From Heterohyrax brucei (Eukaryota; Chordata; Mammalia; Hyracoidea; Procaviidae): a stretch of DNA of 64,000 nucleotides. The stretch covers positions 10,035,501 through 10,099,500 of the forward strand of contig CM053143.1 of NCBI GenBank assembly GCA_028571685.1. Direction: 5' to 3'. Shown piece after piece: positions 12,000 through 22,972 of the stretch. The position numbers and the translations under genes are program-made. The notes beneath the pieces are model-generated. The model saw only the letters and a program-made list of their open reading frames with translations. It was not told the DNA's origin and did not search any database. How positions within the stretch are numbered: position 1 is the stretch's first letter; every line of letters begins with the position of its first letter.

Positions 12000-13198
12000 G
12001 CTGAGGTGTAGTTCTAAGAGTGGAGTAAGGGCACTACTAGTTTTGGCCATTAGCTGCCTGTGTGTATGCTAGGGACTGTCCCCAGGTACACTCTCTGGGA
12101 TGGAAGGACCTACCTCCTGGCTGCTAAAGGTGGGAGTTACTCTCTGTCATTGTGCCAGTCAAGTCTGTTTTGTAGCTCAGGGAATGGAGGAGATGATACC
12201 ACCCTACTTGACTGCCCAGGACCACTGCATTCTGTAGGTGTGTTTAGATTTGCTGAGGAGGCACTGTGCAGTGCCCACCAAATGCAGCTGTGCTCTCAAA
12301 AGTGGCAGGCTCCATTCCTGGCTGGCAAAGATATTACCCTACTGTGAAGTCACTAGGGGACCATCAGCCAATGCTATGATGTGGATCAGTGAAGGGTGAT
12401 GGAGATGCTACTGCCCCACTCATCCGTCAGTTCTCCAGTTGTTCTGGTTTTAAAAAGGTACTTAACTGTTGAGTGAAGAGGTGTTCATCAGCTGCTGAAA
12501 TCAGTCAGGCCCTCAGGTGTGGCAGGCCCCACCTGCCGGTTGACAGCAAAAGTACCTCATAGGCTGTCCCCAGACACTATGATATGGTTCAAAGAAGGGA
12601 GAGGGTAGGGTTTTGCTGCCTGCATCCATCATGACCTACCTATAACTTTAGGCATGATCTTCTTAAACACAGCTTTTCTGCTTGAGATGCCCTGTCCAAC
12701 AGGCACTGCTCAGCATGAGAATTATCCCCAACTGAGACCTCTGGTGGCTGACTGTGCTTCCCAGCTGATCAAGATGTAATCCCACTGTAGCTGTCCCTCC
12801 AGACATCAGAATCTATGGCACAGCTCAGAAGAGAGAGGGTGGAGGTACAATGATGCCCTCAGTTGGCAGCTGGGCTCTCAAAATGTGGTTATCCCAAGCA
12901 CAGTCTCTTTGCTGCACTACATGCTGTTTACTTAAGCACTGCAGTTCAGCACATTTGCCAACTCCTGGATAACAAAGAAGGTGTCAGTACCTGTGGTCTT
13001 CCCAAATGATATGCAAGTACCTCATCTTTGAAAGAGGTAGTTTCCCCTTTACTGGTGCCTAGTTCAGTGTGACAATCCTACACCAGATCCTAGGGCTCCC
13101 AGAATATCCATGCTGCTCTGCTCAATCACCATTCCAGGCCTTAGTTCTCAGAGGGAATCGAGGAGATGTGTGCCTAGTATGTCATCTTGGCTCCACAT
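12000..13198 (-). promoter_or_regulatory. L1-A 5'UTR with repeated modules
   Basis: Relatively G+C-rich 5'UTR, expected to hold the internal L1 promoter. Three related stretches recur at about 12290-12400, 12500-12610 and 12740-12850, each with a 'gtggcaggc'-like or 'cagctg'-like start and a 'atcag..atgatatgg'-like end. They look like diverged repeat units. Promoter function is inferred from the family only. Confidence 0.5.
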
Positions 13199-13643
13199 CC
13201 AAGCCATGGTATTTTTCAATCACATCTAAGCATGCAAAAGCTGTACAATGAACAGAGAAAAAAGAAGAATTGATGCCTCAAATTGTGGTGTTGGAGAAGA
13301 ATGCTGAATGTACCAGAGACTGCCAGAAGAACAAATAGAACTGTTTTTGAAGAACTACACCAGAGTGCTCCTTGAAAGCAAAGATGGCAAGACTGTGTCT
13401 TACATACTTCGGACATCTTGTCAGGAAGGATCAGTCCCTGAAGAAATACACCATGCCTGATAGAGAGGAGAGTCAGTGAAAGAGGAAGACCCCCAATGAA
13501 ATGGACTGACACAGTGGCCACAACAACTCGCTTAAGCATAAACACAATTGTGGACATGGCACAAGGCCAGGGAGTGTTTCATTCTGTTGTGCATATGGTC
13601 ACATGAGTTGGAACTGACTTGATGGTATCTAACCACAACAACT
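13199..13643 (+). mobile_element. RTE LINE copy 1, 3' end
   Basis: Resumes the RTE exactly at the L1-A target-site duplication. It carries the conserved RTE tail: 'gtttcattctgttgtgcata' (13577-13596), then a variant of the AfroSINE ending (gagttggaactgacttgatgg) and an ACAACAAC terminus instead of poly(A). All three parts together give about 3.1 kb, near a full-length RTE. Confidence 0.9.
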
Positions 13644-14640
13644 ACATGAGTGAATATGAAAAACTGTATTGTTTTTAACTTTTCTTCTCCCAATTGATTA
13701 AAAAAATATATGATTATATAAGGCTATAGTTATAAAAAAGTACTTTCAGGTTTAAAAATTAATGGTTGCAATATATATGACAATAATGTCACAAAGAAGA
13801 AAAGAGGACATATAGCTACAATGAAGCAAACCTGCTGTATTTAACTGGAATTATGTTAAAATTAAATTGACATATACTGTGATGTGTTAAGATGGATATA
13901 GCAATCCCTAGAATAAAGACTAATAAAAAAATGAAGCAATATACTTTAGAAACTTACAAATGCACACAAAAAGCATTTGTACAAAATACAAAAGAAGGCA
14001 ATAAAGAAGGAATAGAGTAACAAAATTGATATGAATCGTGTAGAAAATATCACAATGACAAAAACCCAAACATTTCAATTATTGCAATAAATGGGAATGG
14101 ACTGAAGATTCCAATCAAATTACAGAACTCATAGGACTGTGTATGTATATATATATATGTATATATATATATATACACACATATATATATAAATTAAAGT
14201 TCCTACTCTATACTATCTACAAGAGAAACACTTCATACTGAAAAACACAAATAGGTTGAAAAAAAATGAGTATTTTGAAAATATGTTGAGATTAATTCTA
14301 AACAGAGCTTAAAACATCTAAGGGATAATCATATCATCTGCATAGTCAACTAATAACACAAAAATGACAATACTGAAAAGGAAAACAGACAATTATTGAT
14401 GTATATTTCTATATCATAGTCTCTCTGTTAGAATAGCTAAACAGAAAACCATTAAGAATTTAAATGACTTGAAAGGCACTATCAATCACTCAGGTTCATC
14501 AACTAAAAACTGATACACATTCTTTCCAATGAATATGGAAAATACTCCGGGATAGACCATATAGTATACCATAGAGCAAACCCTAAATACTTCGGGGTGA
14601 CTGTCCTAAACTATTGTGAAAATCTTGTATTTAACTTTTC
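13644..14640 (+). mobile_element. Ancient L1, inter-ORF region and ORF2 start
   Basis: Same old L1 as at 300-2695, continued after the RTE. The ORF2 N-terminus is recognisable near 14085 (AINGNGLKIPIK, compare LNINGLNAPIKR) and 'tctacaagagaaacacttc' at about 14215 (the QETHL endonuclease motif). It is disrupted by stops and by an AT microsatellite. Confidence 0.7.
14139..14191. repeat. (TA)n/(TG)n microsatellite
   Basis: Alternating AT-rich dinucleotides with interspersed ACAC, about 50 bp, inside the old L1 ORF2 fragment. Confidence 0.9.
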
Positions 14641-15539
14641 TTCACCAATAAGTCTGCCAGAAAGAATAGCACTCAAGCCATATTAGCACTTACATAACCT
14701 GGGAAACATTTGTCAGTATCTCTGTATGTATTCTTCACCCCATGCTTATAGCCATCTCTCAGTTGTTGAAATTCTGTTGTTACCAGATTTAATTCAAACA
14801 TCACATGAGATAAACTGAAAGACTTTTGTCTGAAACTCGGAGAGTTAACTAATCAGAGTGGCTGATTACGTGGCATACGTGTAGGAAGACTCATCAGAAG
14901 CAAAGACAATGTAAAAACAAAGGATGCATACGGTAGAAGACAATTTTCCAAGGATCTCTTGTATTTACACAGAGGTAATAGTTGTCCTTTGTTCCAGACT
15001 ATCTTTTCAGTATTTGTGTAGCGAATTGTATTGAAAGACAAAAAAAGTTCTCCCTTTAGAAAAAAAAAGGCAGACATGTTTTCTGTCTAGTATCATAAAG
15101 ACAAAGTTTTCCTTTTGTATCAATGGTAGGTATGTTTACTGTATTTTAAAATTTTCAGTTTCTCTAACCTCTTGATTCTGAATATAAAACACATTACGTG
15201 TGCAGATATCATCTGGAATTTTCTGTATCTGCGGGAATTGGAGCTATGCAACTGAAGCAAAATGTCCATACTTTGGCTATTAATACTGTTGTGAATAGCA
15301 CACTATCCTTTTTCTCTGACCCAAGAGTATTGGGTCACCTATCAGTATCTATGAAACCATGGCAGGCTATCTTGTCAGCTTTAAGTAAAATTTCAGACCT
15401 TTCACAATTTTTGACAGAAATAATGTAGGTTAGCAAATCAATAATCTAAGCCCCATCACAAGAAAACGGCGAGGGGTGGAACTAAACTGAATCAAAGAAA
15501 ACAGAAGCAAATAAATAATAAATATGATAGAAGACAGCA
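14641..15539. other. Unassigned sequence
   Basis: No repeat or gene recognised. Two short open stretches exist (plus strand 15198-15428, minus strand 15077-14853). Neither shows a known domain, and neither has a convincing splice-site pair in phase with the host exons. Confidence 0.4.
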
Positions 15540-16440
15540 ACCATATACAAAAAACCTTAACTCACATCATATGTATAAATTATCTCAAAATGGGTCATAG
15601 ACCAGAAAGTAAAAGCTAAGACCATAAAACATCCAGGGGACAACACACTGGAAAATTTCTGTTGCCTTGTGACAGTCAAAGATCTCCTAGATATGATACC
15701 AGAAGCCTACTTGAGTTAAAAAAAAAAGCTTGTTGAATTAAACTTCATAAAAATTAAAAATATTTTCCCTTCAAACATATTATCAAGATAATGAAAAGTC
15801 ATGTTACATGCGAAAGTATTTACACATTATACATCTGAAAAAAGATGTATATCCAGAAAACAGAAAGAAAACTTAATTCTATACTTTTTAAAAAGCTCTG
15901 AATTATAAAATTATTGAAAGTTTTGAATAGACAATTATTCAAAGTAGATACATGAATATCTAATAAGCAATATGTTCAGTATCACTATTGCAGAAATGCA
16001 AATTACAAATCACAATGAGATGTCCACAGCAGCATTATTAATGATATTCAAAAATTGTAATCAACTGATGAGTGAATATACAGAATGTGACATATTCATA
16101 CTATGGAAAAGTATTTCTCAATAAATAGGGATGAAGTATTTACACACGCTATAACATGGATGAACCTTGTAAACATTACGCTAAGTGAAAGAAGCCAGTC
16201 ACAACAGACTACATGTTGAATTATTCCATTCACAAGGAATTCAGTGGTTGCCCAGGGTTTAGTGGTAAATATGAACTGCATATGAGCACAAGAGATCTCT
16301 TTAGGATTATGGAAATCTTTCAAAACTAGATGTGGTGATTGTTGTGCAGCAATATTAACTTACTAAAAATCTTTTAACTACACACTTGTAACTGGTAAAA
16401 TTTTTGCTACATATACCTAAACAGAGCTATTAAAAATGAA
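15540..16440 (+). mobile_element. Ancient L1, ORF2 3' end and 3'UTR
   Basis: Plus-strand order follows the end of old L1 ORF2: 'aaatgggtcatagacc' (15588), 'aacttcataaaaattaaaaa' (15741), then 'tggatgaaccttgtaaacat' (16158) and the 3'UTR phrase 'gtggttgcccagggttta'. It is probably the far end of the L1 that starts near 300. The ORF2 middle is missing. Confidence 0.65.
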
Positions 16441-17240
16441 AATTCTTCTTGGGCTGACTAGTAAGTGCCAATAAATCAACTGGATATCCAAGGAAACACC
16501 AGTGTTGACAGGTGACATTGCAGATTAGGTGGACATCCTACATGATGTATCACTGCATAGTGTATTCATTCTTATGTAGACATAATTACAGAAAAAGAGA
16601 ATAAAAAACCAAATCAACTGAAATTAAATTTCTAGTGGGTGGGAGCTACAAATAAAAATCAAGTTACAGAAAAGCAAAGAGTTTGTAGACAGATTTGTAC
16701 CTGTAACATGTATGTAGTGTGAAGTCATTTTTCTTGAATAAGTAAGATAAATGTTCAGACACATTCTTCAAATGTTAATAGTGGCACTGAAGACATCTTG
16801 TCAAACTTATTCTGTCTACTCTGGCAGGTGCCTAACCAGTGACCTCATGCTGTTTGGAAACATAAGCTGCCATAATTTTTCATTTCACCTTTTGTGTGTA
16901 TTTTAAAAATGTTATACAATGAAAATATACTACATTTCCTGTTGAGAAGTTACCTCCAAAATACATTACCTCTCATATTTCTGCATTATTTTGTCATCAT
17001 AATTTGCAGTAACTCAAGTTTCTGACTCCTAGAACCGTCTATTTTTTATAAATCCTCTCTAATCCTTTTCTTCTTTAATCATAACTTTGTTATAGTTGCT
17101 GTTCCTGTACAAAATTGCTTATGAGAAAATAAGTATACACTTCCCATTTAATAATACAAAGCCATCATTTGAAAAAATGGCAGAAAATGCAGAGCTGTCT
17201 GTGGTTGACAAAATCATGTCACATGGAACAAAGGGCTCAG
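16441..17240. other. Unassigned AT-rich sequence
   Basis: Nothing recognised on either strand: no long ORF, no clear repeat, no splice-site pair that fits the host gene. Confidence 0.4.
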
Positions 17241-17249
17241 GATAATAGA

Positions 17250-17415
17250 GTTAGTCACTAAACCAACTGCCACTGGGTCTAATTTCGACTCACAGTGACC
17301 TTATACTCTGTGGTACAATTGTTCCATTGAGTTTCCAAGGAATACCTGGCAGGTATGAACTGCTGATCTTGGTTAACAGATGCAGCAGTTAACCACTATG
17401 CCACCAGGATTTCCA
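17250..17415 (-). repeat. AfroSINE, minus strand
   Basis: Minus strand: 'ggtggcatagtggttaactgc', a diverged middle, then 'cactgtgagtcgaaatt' and a degraded tail with 'cagtggcagttggttt'. Confidence 0.85.
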
Positions 17416-17565
17416 TGCACTTAACTAGACAGTCTAAAACAAGTCTGCTACATTTCAAGCCATATTCACTTCAGATGCACAATGTATTATACTTTGCTAC
17501 TTACCAAAAAGGTTTGTAGCTCACATCTACAAAGCAGTGTTACATAATAAAGGCTTGATAATCCG

Positions 17566-17670
17566 TTTCCATAAGAATTACAGCCCAAGACAGTTTAAAG
17601 AACAGTTTACAATACATAGGATCACCATAAATCAAAACCGACTCAACAGCAACAGGTTTGCTTTGGTACC
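17566..17670 (+). repeat. AfroSINE, 5'-truncated
   Basis: Starts at the 'taagaattacagcc' body and ends with 'aaaaccgactcaacagcaac' and 'gtttgctttgg'. The tRNA-like head is absent. Confidence 0.8.
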
Positions 17671-18557
17671 TTCTACAGGATTTAAGATTTTTGTGTAGTG
17701 TTCCATAATAAAAAATGGATTCATTTTCACTGTACTGGTTTTCTGTTAGTTTTAACTGCAAATAATAAACCAGAAGTTCTATTTACATATTGAAAAAACA
17801 CTTGCAAATCTTTAAAGTTCAAGCTTCTAAGTATCAGGCAGATGAAGGAATACATAACCTAGAACCACCATGTATTATTTTCCTTTCTCCCAAATAGGCC
17901 ACGTAATTACCAATTGTTTCATTAGGAGAGATTTAAATGTATAACAAAGTAAAGGTTATCCACCTTTCCACAGTCTTCTGCCTTTAAGATCATTCTATAT
18001 GTGCAGTTTGAAGTTACATTGTTCTAAATGAAGATTTTCAGAGGAAAATCATGACCTCAGTCAACTTTTTTGGTTACCATAGTGATAAGAATAAAGAATG
18101 GGGGGAGGCTAAAAATATCTGAACACGTACAGGCTTAGGAATTTGACCTACTTGGTGCAATACACTGAAGAAGTTAATTAATTAAATTAACTCCATATAT
18201 GTTAGGTGGAATATTCTACTTGATAAAAAAAAATAAGGCATGGCTTGCATATCTGGAGTTACTATCCACAATCAAAAAAGTCAACATGAATGAAGATGAC
18301 TGACAGTTTAAAATGCACAAACTCAGAATCTGTTAAAAATGAAATATATAGCAGAAGGAAGAAGAAAATCATTAATTGTTTTTTTCTCATAAATTTTCTG
18401 TTTTCTTCGCATTATTTTAAAACGGCTCTAATTTAAATTAAGGTTTCCACTGCATCAAAAGAATTTTTTCTAAATTGTGTGAAACAATAAAATCAGACAC
18501 GAGTTATAATGAAAACAGTATGCTTCTAAACCAAGTTTTCTTTTGAAACTTCTAGTT
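17671..18557. other. Unassigned AT-rich sequence
   Basis: Contains AT-rich single-copy-looking sequence. No gene or repeat recognised, apart from the tail insertion that follows. Confidence 0.4.
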
Positions 18558-18591
18558 CAGATCTGACTCGACGGCACTTGGCTTGGCTTGG
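18558..18591 (+). repeat. Tail-only SINE/RTE insertion (34 bp)
   Basis: Only 'cagatctgactcgacggcac' followed by 'ttggcttggcttgg' is present, the extreme 3' end of the SINE/RTE tail. It is flanked by ctagtt at 18552-18557 and 18592-18597, a 6-bp direct repeat. Confidence 0.75.
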
Positions 18592-18719
18592 CTAGTTTTA
18601 ATAAGAAATCTAACAGATCCAATCATTTACAGAATACCAACCATCTTGCAAGACAATGAGTTAGAATCTGTGAAAGATGGATAAAAGGCAGTCCTAGCAG
18701 TCAAGAATGTTGGCCTGTA
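18592..18719. other. Unassigned sequence
   Basis: Short stretch between the tail insertion and the L1 3'UTR piece; nothing recognised. Confidence 0.4.
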
Positions 18720-19330
18720 TGTGTGTTTGCACACACACCAACATGTGCTTCAGGTATAAGTTTATAGAGCAAATTAGTTTCTCTTTAAACAGTCCATACA
18801 CATTGTTTTGTGATACTCGTTGCTAACCCCAAGACACATCAACAGTCTTCCTTTCTTGACCTCAGATTCCCTTTTTCCATTGGTACCACTTTCCTTCTTG
18901 ACCTTGCCCCTGAGCTGATGCGCCCATTTAGTCTCATGTACGTGGCTGGACTACATGTGTTATTGTTTTGTACCACCACCCACTGCCATTGAATTGTTTC
19001 ACAGAGACTCTTCCAATCTTGAGCTTAATGGTGAACCTCAGGAGCAGCTTCAGTACTGAGTTAACAGTGCCTCTGAGAGCAAAACTCTTGAGACTTCTCT
19101 AGTCTCTATGAGATCAGTAAGTCTGTTTTCTTCCTTCCTTCCTTTTTTTTTTTGTTTGAATTTTCTCTTACATTTATTTTTAGCTCTACCCCAGGTTCCT
19201 CTAACATGATCTGTATAAAAGCAGTTGTTGGTGGGAACTGGGCACCATCTAGTTATGCTGGGCTCAGTGTGTGGAAGGCTGTGGTAGCAGAAGTTCATTA
19301 GTCCTTTGGACTAATCAAGAATGTTTTGAT
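18720..19330 (-). mobile_element. Old L1 3'UTR fragment
   Basis: Matches, on the minus strand, the 3'UTR of older mammalian L1 subfamilies (L1MA/L1MB type): 'gagcaaattagtttctc' at 18767, 'cttgcccctgagctgatgcg', 'gaacctcaggagcagcttc' and 'ttagtcctttggactaatc' at 19297. It includes a short TTCC run at 19128-19143. Confidence 0.65.
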
Positions 19331-19384
19331 CATCCATATAATATGTTTTCATAACACTGATTTTTTAAAGATCTCTGCCTAATA

Positions 19385-19565
19385 AAATGGAAAGGGCACT
19401 GAACTTAACCTGAAGAGACCAGAATTAAAGTTCTAGCTCTGCCAATGAACTTAGAAATTCTCTACCTAAAGCCTCCATTTTCTCATCTGTAAAATGAGCA
19501 GAAAGGAGCATAGCACCTCTTCTAGCACTTTGATAATCAACAGAATGATGTAGGCAGAGATACAC
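19385..19565 (+). repeat. MIR SINE, plus strand
   Basis: Core-SINE pattern: 'aagttctagctctgccaatg', then 'cctccattttctcatctgta' and 'aaaatgagcagaaagg', the ordered MIR phrases. Confidence 0.75.
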
Positions 19566-19699
19566 AGATAACAATGAATATAAAATCTCAATGAAAATGA
19601 GTCATTATACAATTAGTTTCACTATGTAAATATTTTCAAGACCTACTTCTTTATAAAGATAAAAATAATTATTAAAATGTATTGTGATAATTTTTTTAA

Positions 19700-19960
19700 A
19701 TGATAAGAATGACAAACATTTATTGAGCACTTGATGAAATTTACATTTTATATGAATTATTCTGTTTAAATCTCACAGTAGATCTATGAGTTAGATTTAT
19801 TATTATTTTCCTCTTATAGCTGAGGAAAATAAGGTGTAGACAGAGATGAACAACTTGTTCAATGTCATACTGCTAGTAAGTGGTGCAGACAGGAGTTGAA
19901 CCCAGGCAGACTAACTCCACAATCATCCTCTAACTCTAAGCCATTATATATCATACACCA
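19700..19960 (-). repeat. MIR SINE, minus strand
   Basis: Reads as MIR in antisense: 'caaacatttattgagcactt', then 'gctgaggaaaataaggtgta', 'gctagtaagtggtgcagaca' and 'gagttgaacccaggcaga'. Nearly full length. Confidence 0.9.
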
Positions 19961-20423
19961 AAAGAACAGTACAGGAAAATATTTCACTGAAACTGTTAAT
20001 TTAAGAAAAACCTGTAATTTAATTTAGTAACTCTACTTAATGATTCTGAAACGATTGACTCCATTTTGCTCCATGCTTTATTTTATTTTGTTATCTATTA
20101 TAATGGAACTTTGAAAATAACATAAATATATAACAGTAAATACATTAAAGGCAATCTATATTATAGATTACTACTCAGCTGTAAATACTGTTGTGAAAGA
20201 ATATTTAATGGCTTGAAAACTCATCCATGGATGTTGTTAAGCAAAAAAAATGCCAATTTTCAAGTAACAATATAGGAAATACAGGTAGTCCCTGATTACA
20301 AATGAGATCTTTTCCTAAGCTTGTTTTTAAGTCAAATTTTTAGGGAAGTTGGAACAGGTGCATAAGGTTTTTATTTAGTGTCAGTCAAATGTTTGTCTTA
20401 GTATATAGTACATATTTACCTTT
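19961..20423. other. Unassigned sequence
   Basis: AT-rich, no gene. A weak 3'-end-like stretch 'gtagtccctgattacaaatg' at 20285 recalls old interspersed repeats, but it is not assignable. Confidence 0.35.
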
Positions 20424-20732
20424 CTGGAGCCCTACTGATATAGGGGTTAAGTGTTCATCTGCTAATCAAATGGTCAGCAGTTTCCAGGAAAACCTATGGG
20501 GCAATTTTACTCCAACCTACAGGGTCACCCTGGTGGTGTACCAGTTAAGTGCTACATCTGCTAAGTCCACAGGCTGAATCCACCAAGCACTTCTTGGAAA
20601 CTCTGTAGAGCAATTCTACCCTGTGCTATAGGGTCACTATGAGTTAAAATCAACTCAACAGCAGTGGGTTTGGTTTTGATTTACAGGTCACCATAAGTCA
20701 GAATACACTTGACAACAGTGGGTTTCATTTTT
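20424..20732 (+). repeat. AfroSINE split by another AfroSINE
   Basis: The outer SINE head (20424-20520, with 'ataggggttaagtgttca') is interrupted by a second SINE (about 20527-20680, with 'ggtggtgtaccagttaagtg' and an ending 'agtgggtttggttttg'). The outer tail then resumes at 20681 (ttacaggtcaccataagtca). The repeated ctacagggtca / ttacaggtca at the junctions looks like a target-site duplication. Both lie on the plus strand. Confidence 0.85.
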
Positions 20733-20883
20733 AGATTTTTACATATACATAAGAAACACTTGCAAACCACTCAGTGTTTTCATGGGCAGTACAAAGTAGT
20801 GCATATGTTCCTTACCATAAAGCACTGTATTTGACTTAGAAATTTAATGTAATAGGCTTTATGGTAGTCAGTTTTAAGTATAG

Positions 20884-20917
20884 CCAAGCCAAAGCCAAGT
20901 GCTGTTGAGTCGGATCA
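20884..20917 (-). repeat. Tail-only SINE/RTE insertion (34 bp)
   Basis: GCCAAGCCAAAGCCAAGTGC followed by tgttgagtcggatc is the minus-strand form of the tail at 18558. The flanks agtata and agttata form an imperfect direct repeat. Confidence 0.65.
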
Positions 20918-21445
20918 GTTATATGTAAATCAGGCACTGGTAATGTGGAGGCTGCCTATAATCTCAATTTCCATAAAATTAGTGTACATAGACATAAAAA
21001 AAGGAGAGATTAATATTGATTGGTAATTCTTAGCAATTTTTATACTTTGCCATAAAAAACATTACTTACGCAAACAAACAATATAGTCACAATCACTGAA
21101 GCATCAAGTAATATGGATGGTTTTGCCAGTCAATAAACTAACATTTATGGATAGGCTAGAAAACTGTTTTACGCACTTTGTTTTAGGACTAAAACAAAGC
21201 CATCTAGGTAAAGAATTAGATAAATAACATGAAGAACTAACTAAGGAGGAGAACTTCAAATACATAACGAAGCTACTCCAACTCCAACACTTTCATTCAC
21301 ATTCTCCAATTGATCTATGATCCGTCTTATAATAAAAAAAAGCCCTGGAATATTTTATTTCCTTATTTGCTTAACCTTTTATTCTCAATTAAATTGTGGG
21401 CACAACATCCATCATCTCTAAACATGATAGTAAGGCATAGCATTA
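20918..21445. other. Unassigned sequence
   Basis: No gene or repeat recognised. Confidence 0.4.
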
Positions 21446-21972
21446 TGTTATGAATTGAACTGTGTCCCCCCAAAATGCATACAGCAATTTGACTGGGCCA
21501 TGATTCCCAAAAGTTTATGATTGTCTTCTGTTTTGTGGTTTTCTCATACCGAAGGTTAAAGAGGGTTAGGGTGAGACTGTAATTCCCTTCCTAAGGCCAC
21601 CTCCCTGCACCATTGTAAAGAGACTTTCCCTGGAGCGTGGCTTGTACCACCTTTTATACTTTTATCCTTCAAGGGTTAAAAGGAAAGGGAAACAAGCAAA
21701 GAACTGGGAACTTCACACCATCAAGAAGGCAGCACTGGTAACAGATAGCATCCCTCAGACCTGGTGTTCCTGGGCCAAAATGCTCCCTGAACAAAGACTG
21801 ATGCAACACAAGGTCTTTCCTCCAGAGCTGGCACAGAAGGAAATCCTTTCCCAGGAGAGGACAACCTGAATTTGGACTTATAACCTACTGGACTGTGTAA
21901 GATTAAACTTGTCTTTGCTAAAGTCATCCACTTGTGGTACTTCTGTTAGAGCAGCACCAGCTGACTAAAACA
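21446..21972 (+). mobile_element. Solo LTR, ERVL-MaLR-like, fossil copy 1
   Basis: Starts TG and ends CA. The MaLR-like opening 'tgaattgaactgtgtccccc' and ending 'agcagcaccagctgactaaa' are clear, with a polyadenylation-like region near 21900. It has the same family sequence as 26857-27409 and 54590-55105. The flanking pentamers CATTA and TATTA nearly match. It has no internal genes and is a single LTR; the age looks moderate, judged by divergence among the three copies. Confidence 0.75.
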
Positions 21973-22348
21973 TATTAGTATACACAGAGAAAGAAAAGTT
22001 GAGAATTATCTTTAGGAATTAAGGATATTTCATCCAGATTTTTGAAATCCTGTTGACAGTTCCCACTTCTTCACTAATTGTTAAGAAAGAGAGGAATGTA
22101 ACTAACTCCACTTAAATTTCGTTAATAAACAGTCTTCATACAATACTATCCTGTCATTTATTAATGTTAAGAAAATAAATGCCTTTCTAATGGCAGCATT
22201 CTGTTAGAATGAAATGAATTATTATTTTAAAGACTTAGACTTGGCTATATTCTTCATTACCAAAGCTAACTATCCAAAAGAAACTTTTTAGCACTGATAT
22301 TCAAAATATATTCAGCTAGACATAACTTATTTTATATCTCTCTGTGTA
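21973..22348. other. Unassigned sequence
   Basis: AT-rich, nothing recognised. Confidence 0.4.
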
Positions 22349-22557
22349 GGGAGCCACAGCGGCAGCAGTTAAGCATTTTGCTGCTAACAGAAAGGTCAGT
22401 GGTGCTAATCTGCAGCTGCTACACTGGAGAAAAATGTGGCATGCTGCTATGGTAAAGATTTACAGCTTTGGAAACCTCATAGGGCAGTTCTACTCTGTCC
22501 TACAAAGGATCACTGTGAGTTAGAACCTGCTCAACTTCACTGGACTTAGTTTGGTTT
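22349..22557 (+). repeat. AfroSINE, plus strand, long form
   Basis: Head 'gggagccacagcggcagcag', 'gctgctaacagaaaggtcag', the 'gtaaagatttacagctttgg' body, and a tail with 'ttagtttggtttt'. It keeps the middle segment that shorter copies lack. Confidence 0.9.
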
Positions 22558-22837
22558 TATATCTAACTACTTACCTATCTATCTAAAACCTATAAAAAGT
22601 TAAAGTCAGCTTCATACCCCCAAAATGCCTTTATTTCATTAAGTCCTTTTTATTCATCCTTTAAATATCTTCTTTCATATATATTAAAAGGAGGTACAAA
22701 ACAATTTATGAAAAGGCATTTATAAGCCAAGTCGAATAAAAGTTAGAGAAGAAAGAAATAAGTCAAGGAAGGTAAACAGGGAGGACAGAGGAAAGATTCA
22801 ATGGGAAAAAGAGGGAGAAAAGAAACAAGCTACTCAC
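22558..22837. other. Intron sequence downstream of the exon
   Basis: Purine-rich on the plus strand near 22740-22825 (ggaggacagaggaaag). No repeat recognised. Confidence 0.4.
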
Positions 22838-22972
22838 CTGTATGGACCAGATTCCAAACATTATCAATTTGTCTCTGAGTTGGGAAATGGCCACAGTCAT
22901 TGAAGTACTTAAGGAGCTCACTTCTGTCCAATCCTTGCCAGTCTTCTCTCTTAGCAAACATTGTTTCATAGA
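22838..22972 (-). CDS. Internal exon of an unidentified EF-hand-like protein
   Basis: A 135-bp exon on the minus strand. The acceptor is preceded by a strong pyrimidine tract (the T run at 22990-23010 on the minus strand, ending cttttag). The donor is CAG|gtgagta. Only one frame is useful: two bases, then 44 codons beginning YETMFAKREDWQGLDRSE and running through LLKYFNDCGHFPTQ to NVWNLVHT, then one base. The pattern FAK..DWQGLDRSELLKYF..CG..PT..QID.VW resembles an EF-hand helix-loop-helix, but position 1 of the loop is Lys, so calcium binding is doubtful. The phase joins the exon at 47661-47805 exactly (1 + 2 bases give a Phe codon). The gene was not recognised, and other exons must lie outside the window or were missed. 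Confidence 0.72.

Larger units (their letters stand above)
6553..13198 (-). mobile_element. L1-A, 5'-complete L1 inside the RTE
   Basis: A minus-strand L1 of 6.65 kb flanked by 'ccaagccatgttatttt' (6536-6552) and 'ccaagccatggtatttt' (13199-13215), a 17-bp target-site duplication with one mismatch. The poly(A) lies at 6563-6576 on the minus strand. Order on the minus strand: 5'UTR (13198 to about 12000) beginning GGATGTGGAGCCAAGATGAC, ORF1, ORF2, 3'UTR. The 5' start resembles the GGAGCCAAGATGGC start of many L1s, which supports a 5'-complete insertion. A deletion of about 730 bp near 9085 removed the RT core. Confidence 0.9.

Noticed and set aside
14853-15077. Possible last exon of the host gene on the minus strand (acceptor near 15062)
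   Set aside because: The phase allowed by the upstream exon gives a stop after about 17 codons with no supporting motif. The long reading is in another phase.
15198-15428. 76-codon plus-strand reading frame
   Set aside because: No domain, no splice sites in phase, and not recognisable.
22763-22969. Minus-strand frame starting MKQCLLREKTGKDW over the exon
   Set aside because: It is the wrong frame of the 22838-22972 exon. The spliced frame YETMFAKREDW fits the splice phase and the upstream exon.
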